Shown: piece by piece, positions 48,221 to 59,407 of the stretch | Numbering within the stretch: the stretch's first letter is position 1 | Layout of the letters: every line of letters begins with the position of its first letter | NCBI RefSeq assembly: GCF_020131355.1 | Contig: NZ_JAHLEL010000040.1 | Span: forward strand, 124,001 to 188,000 | Reading direction: 5' to 3' | Length of the DNA: 64,000 nucleotides | Origin: Pseudonocardia sp. ICBG1293 | GTDB taxonomy: Bacteria > Actinomycetota > Actinomycetes > Mycobacteriales > Pseudonocardiaceae | Notes under the pieces: generated by a model | The model's database searches: none | Told to the model about the DNA's origin: nothing | Seen by the model: only the letters and a program-made list of their open reading frames with translations | Translations under genes and position numbers: made by a program

Positions 48221-49422
48221 GCGCCCCGTCCGCCACCCTGCCCGCCCGCCGCGCGGTCGCACTCGTCGCCCGCCGGGAGTTCCGGGTGCAGGTGCACAAG
48301 CGCAGCTTCTGGGTCAGCAACGCGATCATGCTGCTGGTCATCGCCGGCGGCCTGGTCGCCTACTCGCTGTTCGGCACCGGCGACGAACGGACCTCGGTCG
48401 GGGTGGCCGCCGACCCAGCGCTGGCCGCGGCGGTCGGCACCGCGGGCGAGCGCCTCGGGGTGCCGCTCGAGGTCCGCGCGGTCGCCTCCGCCGACGCGGC
48501 GCGGGCCGCCGTGACCGCCGGGGACCTCGACGTCGCCCTGCTCGGCGACGGCACCGGGCCCGGCGCGACGGCCGTCGTGACCTCCGAGCTCGCCCCGGCG
48601 ACCCGGGCCGTCCTCGACGCCGCCGTCGCCGACCGGGCCACCGCCGCGGGGCTGGCCGCGGTCGGCGTGACCCCCGCCGAGCTGGCCGCCGCCACCCCGC
48701 CCGCCGGGCTGGCCGTGGACGCGCTCGACCCCGCCGACCCGGAGGCCGGGCAGCGTTCGGCGCTCTCGTTCGTCGTGCTGATCGTGATGTTCATGCAGAT
48801 CGTGGGCTTCGGGCTGACCGTCGCGATGGGCGTGGTCGAGGAGAAGTCCAGCCGGGTGGTGGAGCTGCTGCTGTCCACGATCCGGCCGCTGGACCTGCTG
48901 TGGGGCAAGGTGCTCGGGATCGGCGCCGTCGGGCTGGTGCAGTTGCTGGCCTACGGCGTCGTCGGGATCGTCACCGGCCTCGCGACGGGGCTGCTCACGA
49001 TCACCGGGACCGCGGTCGGGGTGTTCGGCGCCGCGCTGGGCTGGTTCGTGCTCGGCTACGCCTTCTTCGCCGTCCTCTACGCCGCCGCCGGGTCGCTGGT
49101 GTCGCGCCAGGAGGACGTCAGCTCCACGACCGGGCCGTTGATGATGCTGCTGTTCGCGATGTACGGCGTCTCGTTCTGGTACCTCGGCTCGCCGGACGCG
49201 GTGGCGCTGCAGGTCCTGTCCTGGATCCCGCCGTTCCCGGCGATGCTGATGCCGCTGATGATCGCCCAGGGCACCGCACCGGCCTGGCAGGTCGCCGGGT
49301 CGGCGCTGGTCATGCTGGTGGCCGTGGCGCTGCTCGCCCGGGCGGGCGCCCGGGTCTACGAGCGGTCGGTGCTGCGGATCGGGGCGACCGTGCCGTGGCG
49401 CGAGGCGCTCTCCCGCCGGTAG
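48217..49422 (+). CDS. ABC transporter permease (NatB-like)
   Basis: A 401-residue ABC-2 type permease. One membrane helix lies near residues 33-52, then a large extracytoplasmic domain, then five helices toward the C terminus. GVVEEKSSRVVELLLSTIRP is the conserved coupling motif of this family. It partners the ATPase before it. The two-component genes upstream likely regulate the pair; the substrate is not known. Confidence 0.93.
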   Translation: MSAPSATLPARRAVALVARREFRVQVHKRSFWVSNAIMLLVIAGGLVAYSLFGTGDERTSVGVAADPALAAAVGTAGERLGVPLEVRAVASADAARAAVTAGDLDVALLGDGTGPGATAVVTSELAPATRAVLDAAVADRATAAGLAAVGVTPAELAAATPPAGLAVDALDPADPEAGQRSALSFVVLIVMFMQIVGFGLTVAMGVVEEKSSRVVELLLSTIRPLDLLWGKVLGIGAVGLVQLLAYGVVGIVTGLATGLLTITGTAVGVFGAALGWFVLGYAFFAVLYAAAGSLVSRQEDVSSTTGPLMMLLFAMYGVSFWYLGSPDAVALQVLSWIPPFPAMLMPLMIAQGTAPAWQVAGSALVMLVAVALLARAGARVYERSVLRIGATVPWREALSRR

Positions 49423-49426
49423 GTCC

Positions 49427-50506
49427 TCAGACCTCCACGAGCTCGCGCGGCAGCCCGGTCAGCGCCCGGGCCGGGCCGCCCGCGACGACGTGCAGGGTGT
49501 CCTCGATCCGTACCCCGCCGCGGCCGTCGAGGTAGACCCCCGGCTCGACGGTGACGACGTTGCCCGCCTCGATCCGCCCGGTGGCGGCGACGCCGAGCCA
49601 CGGCGGCTCGTGCACCGCGAGCCCGACGCCGTGGCCGAGCCCGTGCGGGAACCTCTCGCCGTGGCCCGCGTCGGCGATCACCGCACGGGCGGCGGCGTCG
49701 ACGGCGGTGACCTCGGCACCGTCGACGAGGGCGGCCCGGCCCGCGACGGCCGCGGCGTCGACCAGGGCGTGCAGCTCGCGCTGCCAGTCCGCGGCCGGGC
49801 CGAGACAGAACGTGCGGGTGGTGTCGGAGTGGTAGCCGTCCAGCGCCGCCCCGAAGTCGATCTTGACGAGGTCGCCGCGGCGCAGCGCGCTGCCGGTGGG
49901 GCGGTGGTGCGGGATCGCGGAGTGCGGGCCCGCGGCGAGGATCGTGTCGAACGCCGGGCCGTCGGCGCCCAGGTGGCGCATCCGGTCGTCGAGGTCGCGG
50001 GCGACCTGCGCCTCGGTGCGGCCGGGCCGCAGACCGCCGTCGTCGAGCAGCGCGCGCAGCGCGGTGTCGGCGAGCGCGCAGGCCGCGGCGACCCGCTCCA
50101 CCTCGGCCGCGTCCTTGACCGCCCGCAGCCGCCCCACCAGGCCGGGGGCGCGGCGCAGCCGGCGTCCCGGGACGGCGTCGCGCACGGCGGCCAGCCCGTC
50201 GACGGTGATCGTGGCCGAGTCGTAGCCCAGGGTCCGGCCCGCCGGGACCCGGGCCGCGGCGGCCGGGGCGCTCGGCCGGTCGACGAGCACCTCCAGGTCC
50301 GGGCACTGCTCGGCGGCCTGCACGCGGTAGCGGCCGTCGGTGCACAGCAGGTCCCCGCCCGGCTCGGCGGCGACCACCACGGCCGCGTTGGAACCGGTGA
50401 ACCCGGTCAGGTGGCGGACGTCGAGCAGGTCGGTGACCAGCAGCGCGTCCAGACCGGCGGCGGGCAGCAGGGCGCGCAGGGCGTCGCGCCGGGCGGGGTG
50501 GGACAT
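49427..50506 (-). CDS. pepQ: Xaa-Pro peptidase (M24 family)
   Basis: A 359-residue aminopeptidase P/prolidase-like enzyme. The N-terminal creatinase-type domain has VTDLLDVRHLTGFTGSNAAV. The metal ligands are seen in KIDFGAALDGYHSDTTRTF (two Asp), HGLGHGVGLAVHE (His), VVTVEPGVY (Glu) and RIEDTLHV (Glu). In actinobacteria it sits between aroB and efp. ATG 50506 is 7 nt after a TAGGGT box on this strand (50519-50514), so the message is probably leaderless. Much longer upstream starts overlap the divergent hydrolase and are rejected. Confidence 0.95.
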   Translation of the reverse strand: MSHPARRDALRALLPAAGLDALLVTDLLDVRHLTGFTGSNAAVVVAAEPGGDLLCTDGRYRVQAAEQCPDLEVLVDRPSAPAAAARVPAGRTLGYDSATITVDGLAAVRDAVPGRRLRRAPGLVGRLRAVKDAAEVERVAAACALADTALRALLDDGGLRPGRTEAQVARDLDDRMRHLGADGPAFDTILAAGPHSAIPHHRPTGSALRRGDLVKIDFGAALDGYHSDTTRTFCLGPAADWQRELHALVDAAAVAGRAALVDGAEVTAVDAAARAVIADAGHGERFPHGLGHGVGLAVHEPPWLGVAATGRIEAGNVVTVEPGVYLDGRGGVRIEDTLHVVAGGPARALTGLPRELVEV

Positions 50507-50536
50507 GCCCCGAACCCTATGTCTAGGGTCGCGGCC
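50507..50536. promoter_or_regulatory. Mirror-symmetric divergent leaderless promoters
   Basis: The 30-bp gap contains ACCCTATGTCTAGGGT. TAGGGT on the plus strand (50524-50529) is followed by 7 nt and the ATG of the hydrolase. TAGGGT on the minus strand (50519-50514) is followed by 7 nt and the ATG of pepQ. The two -10 boxes are 4 bp apart, back to back. Confidence 0.75.
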
Positions 50537-51253
50537 ATGGGTCTCTACTTCCGCCAGCTGCTGTCGGGCCAGGACTACGCCGTGGGTGACCCGGTCGCCA
50601 CCCAGATGGTCAACTTCTCCTACCTGATCGGCGACGACGAGACCCGGGAGGCCGTGGTCGTCGACCCCGCCTACTCCCCCGACGAGCTGCTCGCGGCCCT
50701 CGACGCGGACGGCATGCGGCTGACCGGGGTGCTCGCCACCCACCACCACCCCGACCACGTCGGCGGCACGATGATGGGCTTCGACCTGGTCGGCGTCGCG
50801 CAGCTGATCGGGTCGCACCCGGTGCCGATCCACGTGCAGCGCGCCGAGGCCGACTACGTGACCCGGGTGACCGGGCTGTCGGCGACCGACCTGACCCCGC
50901 ACGACCACGACGACGTCCTCGAGGTGGGGAACGTGGCGATCCGGCTGCTGCACACCCCCGGCCACACCCCGGGCAGCCAGTGCTTCCTCGTTCCGGACCC
51001 GGACGGTGACCGGCTGGTCGCCGGGGACACCCTGTTCCTGCAGGGCTGCGGGCGCACCGACTTCCCCGGCGGGGACACCGCGCAGATGTACCACTCGCTC
51101 CAGCAGCTGGCGGCGCTCAAGGGCAACCCCACCGTCTACCCGGGGCACCGCTACTCCCCGGCGGCGCACGCGCCGCTGGAGGACGTGCGCCGCACCAACA
51201 CCGTGTACCGGGCGTCGTCGGCGGAGCAGTTCGTCGCGGCCTTCGGGTCGTGA
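50537..51253 (+). CDS. Metallo-beta-lactamase-fold hydrolase (glyoxalase II-like)
   Basis: A 238-residue MBL-fold enzyme. The two-metal motif is THHHPDHVGG, with further ligands in HTPGHTPGSQC, AGDTLFLQGCGRTDFPGG and YPGHRYS. The order fits the glyoxalase II / persulfide dioxygenase group; the exact substrate is not clear. The start at 50537 is supported by the leaderless promoter just upstream. The TOPRIM gene begins 25 nt later. Confidence 0.88.
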   Translation: MGLYFRQLLSGQDYAVGDPVATQMVNFSYLIGDDETREAVVVDPAYSPDELLAALDADGMRLTGVLATHHHPDHVGGTMMGFDLVGVAQLIGSHPVPIHVQRAEADYVTRVTGLSATDLTPHDHDDVLEVGNVAIRLLHTPGHTPGSQCFLVPDPDGDRLVAGDTLFLQGCGRTDFPGGDTAQMYHSLQQLAALKGNPTVYPGHRYSPAAHAPLEDVRRTNTVYRASSAEQFVAAFGS

Positions 51254-51278
51254 CCACGCCGGGGCCGAGGGCCCGGCG

Positions 51279-51794
51279 GTGACACCGCGGGCGGTGGCGC
51301 TCGTCGAGGGCGCGAGCGACGCGGCCGTGCTGGAGGGCCTGGCGCGCCGGCGCGGCACACCGCCCGGGACCACCCGGATCGTGGTGCTGCACGGCTACAC
51401 CAACCTCGGCAGCGCGCTGCGGGCGCTCGCCCCGGCCGCTCCCGAGCGGGTGTCGGTGCTGTGCGACGCCGGCGCCGCCGCGTACTGCAGGCGGGTCGCC
51501 GGGCCGTCGGTGCCGGTCCGGGTGTGCGACGCCGACCTGGAGGACGAGCTGCTGCGCGCCCTGGGCCCGGACCGGGTGCACGCGCTGCTCGACGCCCACG
51601 GCGAGCTCGCCGCGCTGCACGCACTGGCCCGTCAGCCGGGCCGCCGCGACCGGGGCGAGGTCGAGAACCTGCGCCGGTTCCTGTCCGCCCGCTCCGGGCG
51701 CAAGGTCCGGTGGGGTGCGCTGCTCGCCGGCGCGCTGGACCCGGGCGCGCCACCGGACCCGCTGGCCCGGGTCCTCGACGACGTCGGGCTCTGA
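51279..51794 (+). CDS. Stand-alone TOPRIM-like protein
   Basis: A 171-residue protein resembling the TOPRIM domain of OLD-type nucleases, without an ATPase part. The conserved Glu is Glu10 in ALVEGASDAAVLEGLARRRG. The acidic site follows as VLCDAGAAAY (Asp63) and CDADLEDELLRALG (Asp84, Asp86). A DAG in place of DxD is seen in similar actinobacterial proteins, so it may be typical of this subgroup. The function is unknown. It converges on aroB with about 90 bp between them. Confidence 0.7.
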   Translation: MTPRAVALVEGASDAAVLEGLARRRGTPPGTTRIVVLHGYTNLGSALRALAPAAPERVSVLCDAGAAAYCRRVAGPSVPVRVCDADLEDELLRALGPDRVHALLDAHGELAALHALARQPGRRDRGEVENLRRFLSARSGRKVRWGALLAGALDPGAPPDPLARVLDDVGL

Positions 51795-51882
51795 GCGTCA
51801 CCGGCCGGCGCGGTGGTCGCCCCGCCGTGGTGGTAGCGGTCGGCGGGCCGCCGGGTGTGCGGCCGCCGCCCGCAGAACCACC

Positions 51883-54895
<3,013 letters not shown>

Positions 54896-54908
54896 GGCGA
54901 CCATCCTC

Positions 54909-55619
54909 TCACCCGGTCACGACGGGCCCCGACGGCACCACGACCGTCCCGGCGACGACGGCCAGCGCGGCACCGAGCAGGACCGGACCGTGCGGCAGCC
55001 TGCTCCCCCACCCGGCCCGCCCGGCCACCACCGCCGCACCGGCTACGAGCGCCGAGGCGACCGCGGTGAGCACCGCGACGGCGGGCAGCGCCGCGACGGC
55101 GGGCAGCGCCGCGACGGCGGGCAACGCCGCGACGGCGGGCAACGCCGCCTATCCGGCGCCGGCCACTGCGGCGCCCACCGGGCCGGCCAGCTTCACGTCG
55201 CCCCCACCCAGCGCGGCCGGGAACAGCAGGTGCACCAGCAGGTAGGCGCCACCGAACAGCACCGCCCCGCCCAGGCCGCGCAGGACCGCGGCACCCCCGG
55301 CCGGGACGAGCGCCAGCAGCACCAGCCCGAGCGCCGGCAGGGTCAGCGCGTCCGGCAGCCTGCGGCGCAGCAGGTCGGTCGCCGATCCCGCGACGGCGAG
55401 CCAGCACAGCACGACCAGCAGTGCGGCCCACCGCGGATCGAGCCACCCGACCCGCACCGCACCGCCCGCGAGCGCCCCACCCGCCGCGAGCGCGGCCTCG
55501 CACCACGGGGGCGGCACCGGGGCGCCGCGCGGCAGCCCGGCCAGCCACCGGCGGGTCAGGACACCGGCGAGCAGGCCCGCGGCGGCCGCGGCGGCGCAGA
55601 CGATCGGGAGCGGGGTCAT
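54909..55619 (-). pseudogene. A24 prepilin peptidase interrupted by an in-frame amber codon
   Basis: An integral membrane aspartic peptidase. ATG 55619 leads to 156 residues with the first catalytic Asp in SATDLLRRRLPD and the second in GGGDVKLAGP. At 55151-55149 the frame meets TAG. The same frame continues without another stop for 80 residues to 54909, and these look like the missing C-terminal membrane segments (ALVAGAAVVAGRAGWGSRLP). Relatives have Trp at this position, so a TGG-to-TAG change is likely. Both catalytic residues lie before the stop, so a short active product or read-through is still possible. Four 18-nt repeats lie just after the stop. Confidence 0.75.
55075..55146. repeat. 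18-nt tandem repeat, four copies
   Basis: GCGACGGCGGGCAGCGCC (two copies) and GCGACGGCGGGCAACGCC (two copies) run without gaps from 55075 to 55146. On the minus strand each encodes AALPAV within the interrupted peptidase, directly after the amber codon. Confidence 0.95.
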
Positions 55620-55697
55620 GCTCCGATCCTGCGGCCTGCCGGGCGCACGGAACCCACCGATCGCCCGCCTGTGGACAACTCCCCCGGCCGGGGCAGG

Positions 55698-56579
55698 ATG
55701 AGCGGCGTGGACTCCCGTGCGCCCCAGGGCGACCGCCGGGCCGGGGCGGTGATCCGGGCCGAGGTCGGGCACGGCGTCGCCGAGCTGGTGCAGGACGCGG
55801 CGCGGCCGTCGTCGTGGACGTTGCTGCTCGACGGGACCGCCCAGTCCCACGTCGACCTCGCCGACCCCGAGCACCTCGAGTTCGAGTACGTCCGCCGGAT
55901 CGCCCACCTCGTGGACCTCGCCGCGCCGCCCGCGGTGCCGCTGCGGGTGCTCCACCTGGGCGGCGGGGCGTGGACGCTGGCCCGCTACGTCGCCGCGACC
56001 CGGCCCGGGTCGCCCCAGACCGTCGTCGAGCTCGACGAGGAGCTCGCCGCCCTGGTCGCGCACCGGCTCCCGGGCCCCGGGGTCGAGGACGGGCTGGTCC
56101 TGGTGGCCGGCGAGGCACGCGCCGGCCTGGCCCGGTTCGCGGCCGGGTCGTTCAACCTCGTCGTCGTGGACGTGTTCGCGGGTGCCCGCACACCCGCCCA
56201 GGTCACGACGGCGGAGTTCCTCGCCGCGGTCCGCCGGGTCCTGGCACCGACCGGGATCCACGTGGCCAACCTCGGCGACGGTGCCCCGGGGCCGTTCCTG
56301 CCCGGCCAGATCGCGACGGCCGGGGCGGCGTTCGGCGAGCTCGCGCTCGTCGCCGCCCCGGACGTGCTGCACGGGCGCCGCTTCGGCAACCTCGTGCTGG
56401 CCGCGTCGGACCGGGAGCTCCCGGTGCCCGGCGTGACCCGGCGCGCGGCCGGGGACCCGTTCCCGGCCCGGGTGCTCGACGACGCGGGCACCCGGGCCCT
56501 CGCTCGTGGCGCGGACGTGGTCACCGACGCGTCCGCGGTCCCCTCACCCCGGCCCCCGGACGGCTTCTGGGGCCAGTAG
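55698..56579 (+). CDS. Spermidine synthase-like methyltransferase-fold protein
   Basis: A 293-residue soluble protein of the spermidine synthase superfamily. It has VLHLGGGAWTLARYVAATRP and VVELDEEL for nucleoside binding, then FNLVVVDVFAGARTPAQVTT. This matches the SpeE-like proteins that are common in actinobacteria and usually have no proven polyamine activity. GTG 55707 may be the real start, because CAGGAT (55694-55699) is 7 nt upstream; ATG 55698 overlaps that box. Its stop codon is directly followed by the stop of the converging dehydrogenase. Confidence 0.8.
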   Translation: MSGVDSRAPQGDRRAGAVIRAEVGHGVAELVQDAARPSSWTLLLDGTAQSHVDLADPEHLEFEYVRRIAHLVDLAAPPAVPLRVLHLGGGAWTLARYVAATRPGSPQTVVELDEELAALVAHRLPGPGVEDGLVLVAGEARAGLARFAAGSFNLVVVDVFAGARTPAQVTTAEFLAAVRRVLAPTGIHVANLGDGAPGPFLPGQIATAGAAFGELALVAAPDVLHGRRFGNLVLAASDRELPVPGVTRRAAGDPFPARVLDDAGTRALARGADVVTDASAVPSPRPPDGFWGQ

Positions 56580-57632
56580 TCACGCCAGCGACGGGTCGAC
56601 CAGGACCTTCATCTTGCGGCCGGCGTGCAGCGCCTCGAAGCCCTCCTCGACGACGTCGCGCATCGCGATCCGCTCCATCCAGCCGGTGGTGTCGTAGTGG
56701 CCCTGCGCCATCAGCTCGATGACCGCCCGGTAGTCGGAGTGGGTGTAGCAGAGCGAGCCCTGGATCCGGGACTCGCCGAGGACCAGGTTGAGCAGCGGAG
56801 TCACCAGCGGGGTCTCGTAGATCGCGACGGAGACCATCGGGCGGCCCGCGCCGAGGGTGTCGAGCGCCGTCGCGACGGCCGGGGCCACGCCGGCGGCGTC
56901 GTAGCAGGCGTCGGCACCGCGGCCGTTCGTCAGGTCCGCCACGATCGCCGGCACGTCCTGCGAGGTCGGGTCGAGGGTCTGCGCGCCGAGCCGCTCGATC
57001 GCGCCGCGCCGGGTCGCCGACGGCTCGACCACGCGGACGTCGTCCACGCCCAGGCCGCGCAGGGCGAACCACAGCCCGATCCCGATCGGCCCGGCCCCGA
57101 ACACCAGCGCGGTGCCACCCGGGTCCACCTCGCCCAGCTTCGCCGCGTGGTAGGCCACCGACATGGGTTCGACGAGCGCGCCCATCTCCAGGGACACGTT
57201 GTCCGGCAGCGGATGCAGCATGTGCGCGGGGACCACCGTGGTCTCGGCCATCCCGCCGTCGGCCATCAGCCCGTGGAAGCCGATCTGCGCGCACACGTTG
57301 TAGCGGCCCTCCGAGCAGCGCGAGCAGGTGCCGCAGGTGTAGAGCGGCATCACCGCGACCCGGTCGCCCTCGGCGACGCCCTCCACCCCCGGCCCGATCT
57401 CGACGACGGTGCCGGAGAACTCGTGGCCGAGGGTCAGCGGCAGCTCGCGACCGGTGAGCGGGTGCTTCTCCCCGTTCGGGATGAAGATCGGGCCCGCGTA
57501 GTACTCGTGGAGGTCCGAGCCGCAGATCCCGTTGAACCCGACCCGCAGCCGGACCTCGCCGGGGCCCACCTCGCCCTCGGGCACGTCGGTGATGTCGAGG
57601 TCCCCGGGTCCCCGGTAGACGACCGCACGCAT
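56580..57632 (-). CDS. Zinc alcohol dehydrogenase, 2,3-butanediol dehydrogenase type
   Basis: A 350-residue MDR-family enzyme. The catalytic zinc site has NGICGSDLHEYYAGP and LGHEFSGTVVEIG, and the structural zinc cysteines are in CGTCSRCSEGRYNVC. The NAD-binding loop is VFGAGPIGIGLWFALRG. The N-terminal pattern with EYYAGPIFIP is typical of butanediol/acetoin dehydrogenases. GAGGAG precedes the start. It occupies the place where aroE is expected between mltG and the prepilin peptidase. Confidence 0.9.
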   Translation of the reverse strand: MRAVVYRGPGDLDITDVPEGEVGPGEVRLRVGFNGICGSDLHEYYAGPIFIPNGEKHPLTGRELPLTLGHEFSGTVVEIGPGVEGVAEGDRVAVMPLYTCGTCSRCSEGRYNVCAQIGFHGLMADGGMAETTVVPAHMLHPLPDNVSLEMGALVEPMSVAYHAAKLGEVDPGGTALVFGAGPIGIGLWFALRGLGVDDVRVVEPSATRRGAIERLGAQTLDPTSQDVPAIVADLTNGRGADACYDAAGVAPAVATALDTLGAGRPMVSVAIYETPLVTPLLNLVLGESRIQGSLCYTHSDYRAVIELMAQGHYDTTGWMERIAMRDVVEEGFEALHAGRKMKVLVDPSLA

Positions 57633-57736
57633 CGCTGGCTCCTCTCGCCTGACGTCGTTGTCAGGTCCCGGTGTACCGGCGCGCGGTGAGCGCCGTCACG
57701 GGTTGGGCCGGGGTTGCATGCACGCCCCGCGATGGG

Positions 57737-58957
57737 TCAGAACGCCCCGGCGGCGCGGGCGCGGTCGACGTTGCCGAGGTGCTCGGGATAGGTCGTGGCG
57801 AAGCACGAGACCCCCTCGGTGGTGCACCGCACGAAGAACAGCCACGGCCCCGCGGCCGGGGACTCCGCGGCCGACAGCGCCGCGGTGGACACCGAGGCGA
57901 CGGGCGTCGGCGGCAGCCCGGTGTTGAGGTAGGTGTTGTACGGCCCGGGGGTGTTGCGGGCCTCCGCGGTGGTGCGCAGCGCCTGCACGTCGAGCGGGTA
58001 GTTGACGGTCGAGTCCATCTCCAGGCGCTGGTTCACCGCCAGCCGGTTCTCGATCACCCGTGCCACCTTGGGCATGTCGGGGGCGAGTGCCTCCTTCTCC
58101 ACGACCGAGGCCAGCACGAGGGTGCGGTAGGCGTCCTCCCCGCCCAGTCCGGCGGCGTCGAGCCGGGTCGCCGACGCGGTGAGCACCTGGCGCAGCACCT
58201 GCTCCGGGGTCCCGCGCGGGTCCAGGTCGTAGGGGCCGGGGGCGACCAGGCCCTCCATCCGGCGCTCGGGCGCGGCGGCCCGGTAACCCGCGCGGGCCCA
58301 CTCGGGGACGGCGATCGCGGCGGGGTCGGCGTCGGCCATGGCGCCGCGCAGCGCGTCGACGCCGGTGCAGCGGGCGTCACCGTCCGCGGTGCCCAGGCAG
58401 GTGGCGCGGGAGATCTGGGACAGCACGCCCGGGGAGACCGTGCCGTCGGGGGCGCGGGTGTCGTCGAGCTGGACACCGCCCTTGACGTCGAAGAACCCCA
58501 CCCGGCGCTCCGGGTCGAGCAGCCCCTGCACGGCGGAGTCCCCGGACATCTGCGAGCGGAGCTCGTAGTAGCCGGGCTGGACCCGCTGGATGGCGGGCTC
58601 CTCGGCGGCGGCCTCGACGAACGCGGCCCGGGACTTCACCACGTCCAGCCCGACCAGGGACTCCCCGATCGCGCTGGTCGAGTCGCCCGACTCGACCCGG
58701 ACCACGACCGATCCGCTGCCGGAGCCGGAGTAGTCGTCGGCGCCGCGCAGGTACAGCCCGGCCGCGACGAGGACCGCACCGGCCAGCAGCGCCGACCCCA
58801 GCAGGGCGAGCCGCCGGCGCCGGAAGTGCACCGGGGTCGGCCGGTGCCGGACGGGCCCCGCGGTCACGCTCACACCGGGCCCCGGGACGTCACGTCGTTC
58901 TCGCCGGCGCCGGTCACGGGGACGAGGGTATCGGCCGCGGGAGCCGGGGGCGCTCAC
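57737..58957 (-). CDS. mltG: Endolytic murein transglycosylase
   Basis: A 406-residue MltG (YceG-like) that cuts growing glycan strands at the membrane. A basic cytoplasmic N terminus (about 1-48) is followed by one membrane helix (LALLGSALLAGAVLVAAGLY). The catalytic domain has LASVVEKEALAPDMPKVARV (catalytic Glu) and LEMDSTVNYPL, then TPGPYNTYLNTGLPPTP. It follows ruvX by 15 nt. Confidence 0.95.
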   Translation of the reverse strand: MSAPGSRGRYPRPRDRRRRERRDVPGPGVSVTAGPVRHRPTPVHFRRRRLALLGSALLAGAVLVAAGLYLRGADDYSGSGSGSVVVRVESGDSTSAIGESLVGLDVVKSRAAFVEAAAEEPAIQRVQPGYYELRSQMSGDSAVQGLLDPERRVGFFDVKGGVQLDDTRAPDGTVSPGVLSQISRATCLGTADGDARCTGVDALRGAMADADPAAIAVPEWARAGYRAAAPERRMEGLVAPGPYDLDPRGTPEQVLRQVLTASATRLDAAGLGGEDAYRTLVLASVVEKEALAPDMPKVARVIENRLAVNQRLEMDSTVNYPLDVQALRTTAEARNTPGPYNTYLNTGLPPTPVASVSTAALSAAESPAAGPWLFFVRCTTEGVSCFATTYPEHLGNVDRARAAGAF

Positions 58958-58972
58958 CCCCGGTGGCGGTGA

Positions 58973-59407
58973 TCAGCTCCCGCGGGTGGTATCCAGCCAG
59001 CCCTGCAGGATCGCCACCGCGGCCTGCTGGTCGATCACCGCGCGCTGCCTGCGGCCACGCACACCGCGCCCGGCCAGCTGCCGGGTCGCGACGACGGTGG
59101 TCATGCGCTCGTCGGTCAGCTCGACCGGCACGTCCAGCCCCGCCTCCAGGGCCGCGGCGAACTCCCGCGCGGCGACGGCGGCCGGGCCGTCCTCGCCGCG
59201 CAGGTTCCGGGGCAGCCCCAGCACGACGCCGACGACGTCGTGCTCGGCCACCAGCTCGGCGATCCGGCGCACGTCGGCGCCGTTCTCCGCATCCCGGGGC
59301 ACGGTCTCGACCGGGGTCGCGAGGATCCCGTCCGGGTCGCACATCGCGACGCCCACCCGGACGGCGCCGACGTCGATGCCGAGGCGCCGTCCGCGGGTGG
59401 GGGTCAC
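58973..59407 (-). CDS. ruvX: Holliday junction resolvase-like protein (YqgF)
   Basis: A 144-residue RNase H-fold protein. It has [36 protein letters not shown] and [16 protein letters not shown]. The family processes 16S rRNA precursors and may resolve junctions. GTG 59407 overlaps the alaS stop (GTGA). Confidence 0.96.
   Translation of the reverse strand: MTPTRGRRLGIDVGAVRVGVAMCDPDGILATPVETVPRDAENGADVRRIAELVAEHDVVGVVLGLPRNLRGEDGPAAVAAREFAAALEAGLDVPVELTDERMTTVVATRQLAGRGVRGRRQRAVIDQQAAVAILQGWLDTTRGS

Noticed and set aside
44903..48262. 1119-codon minus-strand frame opposite the kinase and ABC genes
   Set aside because: It is antisense to three clear genes, is low complexity and has no homology.
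49490..50536. Longer form of the metallo-hydrolase starting inside pepQ
   Set aside because: The extra residues are antisense to pepQ; the family start and promoter are at 50537.
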